From Clavibacter sp. B3I6 (lineage in GTDB: Bacteria > Actinomycetota > Actinomycetes > Actinomycetales > Microbacteriaceae): DNA of 64,000 nt. Of the stretch, positions 60,277 through 64,000 are shown piece after piece; within the stretch, counting starts at the first letter, position 1; every line of letters begins with the position of its first letter. The notes beneath the pieces are model-generated. The model was given only the letters and a program-made list of their open reading frames with translations, did no database searches and was not told where the DNA came from. The stretch lies in NCBI RefSeq assembly GCF_030816895.1, contig NZ_JAUSYL010000001.1, positions 2,356,001-2,420,000 of the forward strand, written 5' to 3'. The position numbers and the translations under genes were made by a program.

Positions 60277-60426
60277 CGTGCGACCCTCCTCGGACGCGGC
60301 GGCCTGGTGGATCCCACCGCGGCCCCCGCTCCTCCAGTGAAGTCGGCGCGTGAGTCGGGCGTGTTTCCGCGGTGTTCCCCGGGCGAGAAGAATGCGCGCG
60401 GGCACCGGGGCTGGCAGGCTCGCGGG

Positions 60427-61008
60427 GTGCTCATCTGGATCAACGGGACCTTCGGCGTCGGCAAGACCCAGGCGGCGGCGTCGCTGCGCCGGCGGCTGCC
60501 GGGATCGGTCGTGGCCGACCCGGAGCAGGTGGGGTTCGGGATCCACCGGATGCAGCCGCCCGCGCTCCGCGGCGACTTCCAGGACACGCCGTGGTGGGAG
60601 CCGACCGTGACCGGGATCCTGCTCGACGTGCTCGCCCGGCACCCGGGCGACGTGATCGTGCCGATGGCGCTCGTGGACGAGGGCCGGCACGAGCGGATCC
60701 TCGGGGCGCTGCGCGACGCGGGGCACGACGTACGTCACGTGACGCTCCTCGCGTCCGACGAGGTCGTGCTCCGGCGCCTGCGCACGCGGCTCGAGGGGCC
60801 GGACGGCTGGGCGGCGGCGCAGCTCCCGCGGACGGCGGCGCTCCGCGGTCCGCGCTTCGCCGACCACGTGCGGACGGACGGGCTGACGCACGCGCAGGTG
60901 GTGGAGGCCGTGGCGCTCGCGGTCGGCGTGCGGATCGGGCCCGATCGGACGGGGCCGTGGCGGCGGACGGCCGAGCGGATGCGAGTGCGGATCGCGCACA
61001 TCCGCTGA
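60427..61008 (+). CDS. TmrB-like P-loop ATPase/kinase
   Basis: A 193-residue P-loop protein related to TmrB and small AAA/kinase proteins. It starts at the Walker A motif LIWINGTFGVGKTQAAASL (residues 2-20), continues with VVADPEQVGFGIHRMQPPALRGDFQD and ends in a short helical domain. TmrB of Bacillus confers tunicamycin resistance, but most homologues are uncharacterised and may phosphorylate small molecules. GTG 60427 starts it directly before the P-loop, as in the family. It diverges from the oxidoreductase gene. Confidence 0.82.
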   Translation: MLIWINGTFGVGKTQAAASLRRRLPGSVVADPEQVGFGIHRMQPPALRGDFQDTPWWEPTVTGILLDVLARHPGDVIVPMALVDEGRHERILGALRDAGHDVRHVTLLASDEVVLRRLRTRLEGPDGWAAAQLPRTAALRGPRFADHVRTDGLTHAQVVEAVALAVGVRIGPDRTGPWRRTAERMRVRIAHIR

Positions 61009-61052
61009 CGCGCGGGCCCGCGCGGGCGGGCGGGCGCATCGCGGGGTGGCGC

Positions 61053-61727
61053 TCAGGCCAGGCCGCGGGCTCCCGCGGGGGCGTTGGCCATGCGCACGAT
61101 CAGCGCGATGAGGTCGTTCGCGCGCGTCACGAGCGCCTGGATCTCGGCCTCGTCCCGGTCGATCCACTTCCACTTGGGGATGTCGTGCACGGGCACGAAG
61201 TCCACGTGCTGCTCCCACACGATGAGCGAGCGCTCGGCGCCGAGCACGTACTGCTGCCACCAGATCTGTCGCAGGTAGTTGCGCGGGACGCTCCGCCACG
61301 GCTTCGCGGTGGTCTTGATCTCGGCGAGCTCGAGGCGGCCGTCGGCGCGCACGCCCACGCCGTCGGGGGTCGCCAGGTGGCGCCGCTGGCCGGGCGCGTG
61401 GAAGAGGTGCGCGCTCGGGACGATGCCGTGCTCCGCCTCGACCCAGCGCGCGATCTCGGGCTCGCGCTCGCGGCCGTGGTCCGTGTAGCGGTTGCCGCCG
61501 AAGCCGGACCCGTAGAGCTTCTCGAGCGCGACGGCCTGCAGCGAGGCGTCGGTCGCGAGCCGGGCGACGTCCGTGGCGGTGATCCCGAAGCTGCGGGCGC
61601 GGAGCCACGCGACGCGGTCGGACGAGTGGGCGACGATGCGCGCGAGGTGGGGCGGGGGAGGAGGCGGCGCGGGTGCGGCCGGGGCGAGGTCGTCCTCCCA
61701 CGGGAAGGCCAGCATCTCGTCCGTCAC
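61053..61727 (-). CDS. YqaJ-like viral recombinase family nuclease
   Basis: A 224-residue protein of the PD-(D/E)XK nuclease superfamily, YqaJ family. Elements: RARSFGITATDVARLA, NRYTDHGREREPEIARWVEAEHG (conserved Glu), LATPDGVGVRADGRLELAEIKTT (catalytic D and E-x-K), and NYLRQIWWQQYVLGAERSLIVWEQ. YqaJ proteins are alkaline exonucleases of phages and are also found alone in actinobacterial chromosomes. No phage genes surround it, so it may be a domesticated remnant. GTG 61727 is the start. Confidence 0.85.
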   Translation of the reverse strand: MTDEMLAFPWEDDLAPAAPAPPPPPPHLARIVAHSSDRVAWLRARSFGITATDVARLATDASLQAVALEKLYGSGFGGNRYTDHGREREPEIARWVEAEHGIVPSAHLFHAPGQRRHLATPDGVGVRADGRLELAEIKTTAKPWRSVPRNYLRQIWWQQYVLGAERSLIVWEQHVDFVPVHDIPKWKWIDRDEAEIQALVTRANDLIALIVRMANAPAGARGLA

Positions 61728-61899
61728 GGGCTCCAGGGTACGCGCCGGATCCGACGCCCGCGGCTGCGACGCGGGCGGGTCATCCGGTGCCGCGACCGGG
61801 TTGTCAACAGGCCATGCGTTTCCGCCCTGGTCACGGAGGATCGTGCTAGAAAGGCGTCGTCACATCCCACCCATCACCAGCACGGAGAGAGGAAACGGC

Positions 61900-62139
61900 A
61901 TGACCCTGCTCATGGAAGGACCGGCCACCACGGGAGCACCGGCGCTCGCGGAGGCGCCCCCGCGCGTCGAGGAGGTCGACGCCGCGCGCGCCGACGCCCT
62001 CGACGCCGACGCCCTGCTCGCCGAGGCGTTCGGCTTCACCATCACGCACCGCGGGCGGGAGGCGGAGGTCGTGATGGCCGACGTCACCCTCTGCTGCAGC
62101 ACGTGCTGCTCGTGCAGCAGCAAGCAGCAGCCTCGCTGA
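61900..62139 (+). CDS. Azol(in)e-containing peptide (TOMM/LAP) precursor
   Basis: A 79-residue ribosomal precursor. Residues 1-60 are an acidic, cysteine-free leader with EEVDAARADALDADALLAEAFGF as predicted binding helix. Residues 65-74 read CCSTCCSCSS, ten consecutive Cys/Ser/Thr, followed by KQQPR. All five cysteines of the protein are in this block. An E1-like partner and YcaO cyclodehydratase follow within 10 and 951 bp, so the cysteines and probably some Ser/Thr are converted to thiazol(in)es and oxazol(in)es. ATG 61900 has GAGAGGAAAC upstream. The core is unlike plantazolicin and most resembles streptolysin S-type or thiopeptide-like Cys-rich cores. Confidence 0.82.
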   Translation: MTLLMEGPATTGAPALAEAPPRVEEVDAARADALDADALLAEAFGFTITHRGREAEVVMADVTLCCSTCCSCSSKQQPR

Positions 62140-62149
62140 CGCATCCGCC

Positions 62150-63103
62150 ATGGACCCGTCGACGACCTACTCGGTGAGTCCCCGCTACGCCGTCGGGGAG
62201 GTGGAGGACACCCTCCACCTCCTCGGCGGTCGCGAGCTGGTCTCCCTGCAGCTGCCCTCGGGCGACGCCGTCTCCGCGGTGTCGCGGCTCCTCTCCCGTC
62301 CCTTCACGCGCGCGGACGTCGACCGCGCCTTCGGCCCGCACGCCCCCGTCGTGGCCGACCTCGTCGACGAGCTGGTCGTCCGCGACGTGGTCGTGGGCGC
62401 ACCCACGCGGTCCTCCGGTGACGACGCCCCGGCGTCCGATCCCGTGGGCCGTCTCGACGACCCCGACCAGGCCGAGCTCGCGCACGTCCTCGACGAGGCG
62501 CGGCGCAACGGCGGCGACCGCACGGGGCTCGGCCGCCCGCGGGATCCGCGCAGCCCCGCGCGGGTCGCCCTGGTCGGCGACGCCATCCCGGCCCTCCTCG
62601 CCTCCCTCGCCGAGGCGCTGCACTCGGCGGAGCTCACCGACGAGGCCGACGCCGACCTGGTCATCGCGGCCGGCAGCCGCCGGGTCCTCCGGGAGGTGGG
62701 CGTCCGGATGCACGCCGCCGGGCGCGCGTGGCTTCCCATCCACCCCTTCGACGGCCGCTTCCAGCTCGTCGGACCCGTGGTCGTGCCGGACGAGGGGCCG
62801 TGCCTCGAGTGCGTCGCCCTGCGCTGGGCCTCGACCACGCCCTTCGCCGCGGACCACGCGGCGGCCGCCGACGCGGTCGCGCCCATCCCGCGGGATCCCG
62901 GGCTCGACGCCATCGCGGCCGGCTTCGCCGCGCGCTACGCGGCCCGCTGGGTCTTCGCGCGCGACTGGCTGGTCGCGAGCACCGTGCTCGTGGTCGAGCC
63001 GAAGGTCCTGTCGGCGGAGGCGCACCCGGTCTACCGGGTGGCCCGCTGCGGCACGTGCGGGCCGCGGCCGTACGCGGGGGTGGTGTCCCCGTGGCGCGCC
63101 TGA
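62150..63103 (+). CDS. Ocin-ThiF/E1-like cyclodehydratase partner protein
   Basis: A 317-residue protein of the E1-like (SagC/TOMM leader-binding) family. The N-terminal 80 residues form the winged-helix peptide-clamp (RiPP recognition element). The rest resembles an inactive ThiF/E1 fold with two CxxC pairs, C218-C221 in GPCLECVALRW and C300-C303 in RCGTCGP, that would hold a structural zinc. It presents the leader of the precursor to the YcaO enzyme and raises its activity. It starts 10 bp after the precursor stop and overlaps the YcaO gene by 13 bp. Confidence 0.85.
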   Translation: MDPSTTYSVSPRYAVGEVEDTLHLLGGRELVSLQLPSGDAVSAVSRLLSRPFTRADVDRAFGPHAPVVADLVDELVVRDVVVGAPTRSSGDDAPASDPVGRLDDPDQAELAHVLDEARRNGGDRTGLGRPRDPRSPARVALVGDAIPALLASLAEALHSAELTDEADADLVIAAGSRRVLREVGVRMHAAGRAWLPIHPFDGRFQLVGPVVVPDEGPCLECVALRWASTTPFAADHAAAADAVAPIPRDPGLDAIAAGFAARYAARWVFARDWLVASTVLVVEPKVLSAEAHPVYRVARCGTCGPRPYAGVVSPWRA

Positions 63104-64000
63104 GGACGGCGGGCGCCGACGTGGTGAGCCCGTACACCGGGCTCGTCGCCTACTCGCACCCGATGGCGTTCACGCCGGACGCCATCCCCGACGCGCTGCA
63201 CTCCGCGCGGACGGCCGACACGGGCTTCCTCACGGGCATCCCCTCCGAGGGCTTCAGCATGGGGCCCGGCGGCAGCGCCGCCGATGCGCGGAGGTCGTGC
63301 GTGGGCGAGGCCGTGGAGCGGCTCTCGCTGGCCGGCGCGCGCGGTGCGTTCCGCGCGCCGCTGGGGGCGGACGCGCGGCAGGTGGAGCCGGACGCCTTCC
63401 AGCGCTTCCACCCGGCGCAGCGCGAGGATCCGGCGTTCCCGTTCGAGCGCGCCGAGCGGGGCGACCTCCTCACCTGGCTGCCGGCGCGGTCGCTGCACGG
63501 CGGGAGCGAGGTGCACGTCCCCGCGCAGATGGTGGTCTTCGACGACCCGCACGCGTCCGAGGGGCACCGCGAGCGGCACCTGGAGCCGGCCACCTCGTCG
63601 GGCGTCGCGGCCGGGCCGACCTTCGGCTTCGCGGCGGGCCGGGCGATCCTCGAGCTCATCGAGCGCGACGCGTTCCAGCGGACGTGGCTCCGCGGATCCA
63701 CGCCGCCGGCCTTCGACTGGCGCGTCAGCCCGCGCCTCGCCGACGCGACCCGGCGCGAGCTCGCGCGGCTGGAGGAGCTGTGCGGGCGGTTCGGCGCCGC
63801 CTTCTCGCTGCGCGTGCTCGACGCGGCGGCGGACGTGCCGGTGATCCTCGCGGTCCTGCGCAGCGACCGCATCGGCGTGGCGGTGGGGTGCGCGGCCGAC
63901 TTCCGCCTCGACCGCGCCGTGCTCAACGCCGTGCGCGAGGCGGTGCACACGCACAACTGGTGCCTGCGGCTGCTGCCCCGGCCACCCGTCGCGCCGTCCG
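63091..64000 (+). CDS. YcaO cyclodehydratase, 3' end outside the window
   Basis: The first 303 residues of a YcaO-family enzyme that uses ATP to activate amide oxygens and cyclise Cys/Ser/Thr. Both Mg-ATP motifs are present: S69-C-V-G-E73-A-V-E76-R77, and ILELIERDAF with E188, E191 and R192. SSGVAAGPTFG precedes the second motif. GTG 63091 overlaps the partner gene by 13 bases, so the two are translationally coupled. The frame is open to the window end, and downstream genes (dehydrogenase, protease, exporter, tailoring) cannot be seen. Confidence 0.9.
   Translation, partial: MARLRTAGADVVSPYTGLVAYSHPMAFTPDAIPDALHSARTADTGFLTGIPSEGFSMGPGGSAADARRSCVGEAVERLSLAGARGAFRAPLGADARQVEPDAFQRFHPAQREDPAFPFERAERGDLLTWLPARSLHGGSEVHVPAQMVVFDDPHASEGHRERHLEPATSSGVAAGPTFGFAAGRAILELIERDAFQRTWLRGSTPPAFDWRVSPRLADATRRELARLEELCGRFGAAFSLRVLDAAADVPVILAVLRSDRIGVAVGCAADFRLDRAVLNAVREAVHTHNWCLRLLPRPPVAPS

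Noticed and set aside
61900..62139. Calling the precursor a thiopeptide
   Set aside because: The end CSCSS is thiopeptide-like, but no dehydratase (LanB-like) or pyridine synthase gene is visible, and the core start lacks the expected Ser. Left as azol(in)e peptide until the flank is seen.

Overview
The window is very GC-rich (roughly 73 % by eye), densely coded chromosomal DNA of a high-GC Gram-positive. Menaquinone biosynthesis, an FprA-type ferredoxin reductase, HadA/HadB-type dehydratases, a NusG with a long acidic N-terminal extension, GTG starts and the order tRNA-Trp-secE-nusG-rplK-rplA all fit an actinobacterium of the family Microbacteriaceae. Clavibacter is my best guess, but it is an inference because no ribosomal RNA gene is present. 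I saw no insertion sequence, prophage or CRISPR array.

Layout. 1-7.8 kb: end of a methyltransferase gene, aldo/keto reductase, MATE exporter, a ParA-like ATPase with a long acidic tail, MarR regulator, ZIP transporter and small membrane proteins. 7.9-23 kb: Tat-exported PhoX phosphatase, a DUF202 pair with an EamA exporter facing a LysR regulator, several regulator/oxidoreductase pairs (LysR-EamA, XRE-SDR, HxlR-NmrA), a frameshifted MFS gene, homocysteine methyltransferase, HAD hydrolase and uracil/xanthine permease. 23-27.6 kb: a small XRE regulator with a membrane protein facing an M13 peptidase across two palindromes, then a degenerate serine hydrolase and a histidine phosphatase. 27.7-39.8 kb: menaquinone and isoprenoid genes (menA, menD, menF, menG, polyprenyl synthase, fprA), interrupted by an epimerase/TetR/MFS group. 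39.9-50.7 kb: prepilin peptidase, OhrR-like regulator, cardiolipin synthase, YajQ, tRNA-Tyr, two aldo/keto reductases, inositol phosphatase, M23 peptidase and a GH13 enzyme. 50.8-58.5 kb: tRNA-Thr, tRNA-Met, two small proteins, hadA-hadB-murB, aminotransferase, tRNA-Trp, secE, nusG, rplK, rplA. 58.6-61.7 kb: GNAT, quinone reductase (frameshifted), TmrB-like kinase, YqaJ nuclease.

Two things stand out. (1) At the right edge a ribosomal peptide natural product locus begins: a 79-residue precursor whose C-terminal block CCSTCCSCSS is ten consecutive heterocyclisable residues, then an ocin-ThiF/E1-like partner with four zinc-type cysteines and an overlapping YcaO cyclodehydratase that runs off the window. 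This is a linear azol(in)e-type (TOMM) system whose core I do not recognise. (2) A 28-codon gene at 51826-51912 ends in CDSCQ. It has its own promoter, which coincides with a near-consensus NrdR box, plus a leader hairpin and its own terminator. It looks like a real micropeptide gene, possibly tied to ribonucleotide reductase control.

Quality warning: four genes, including the normally essential rplA, each carry an apparent single-base insertion (all four spans are 1 modulo 3). The pattern points to sequencing or assembly errors rather than four genuine pseudogenes.
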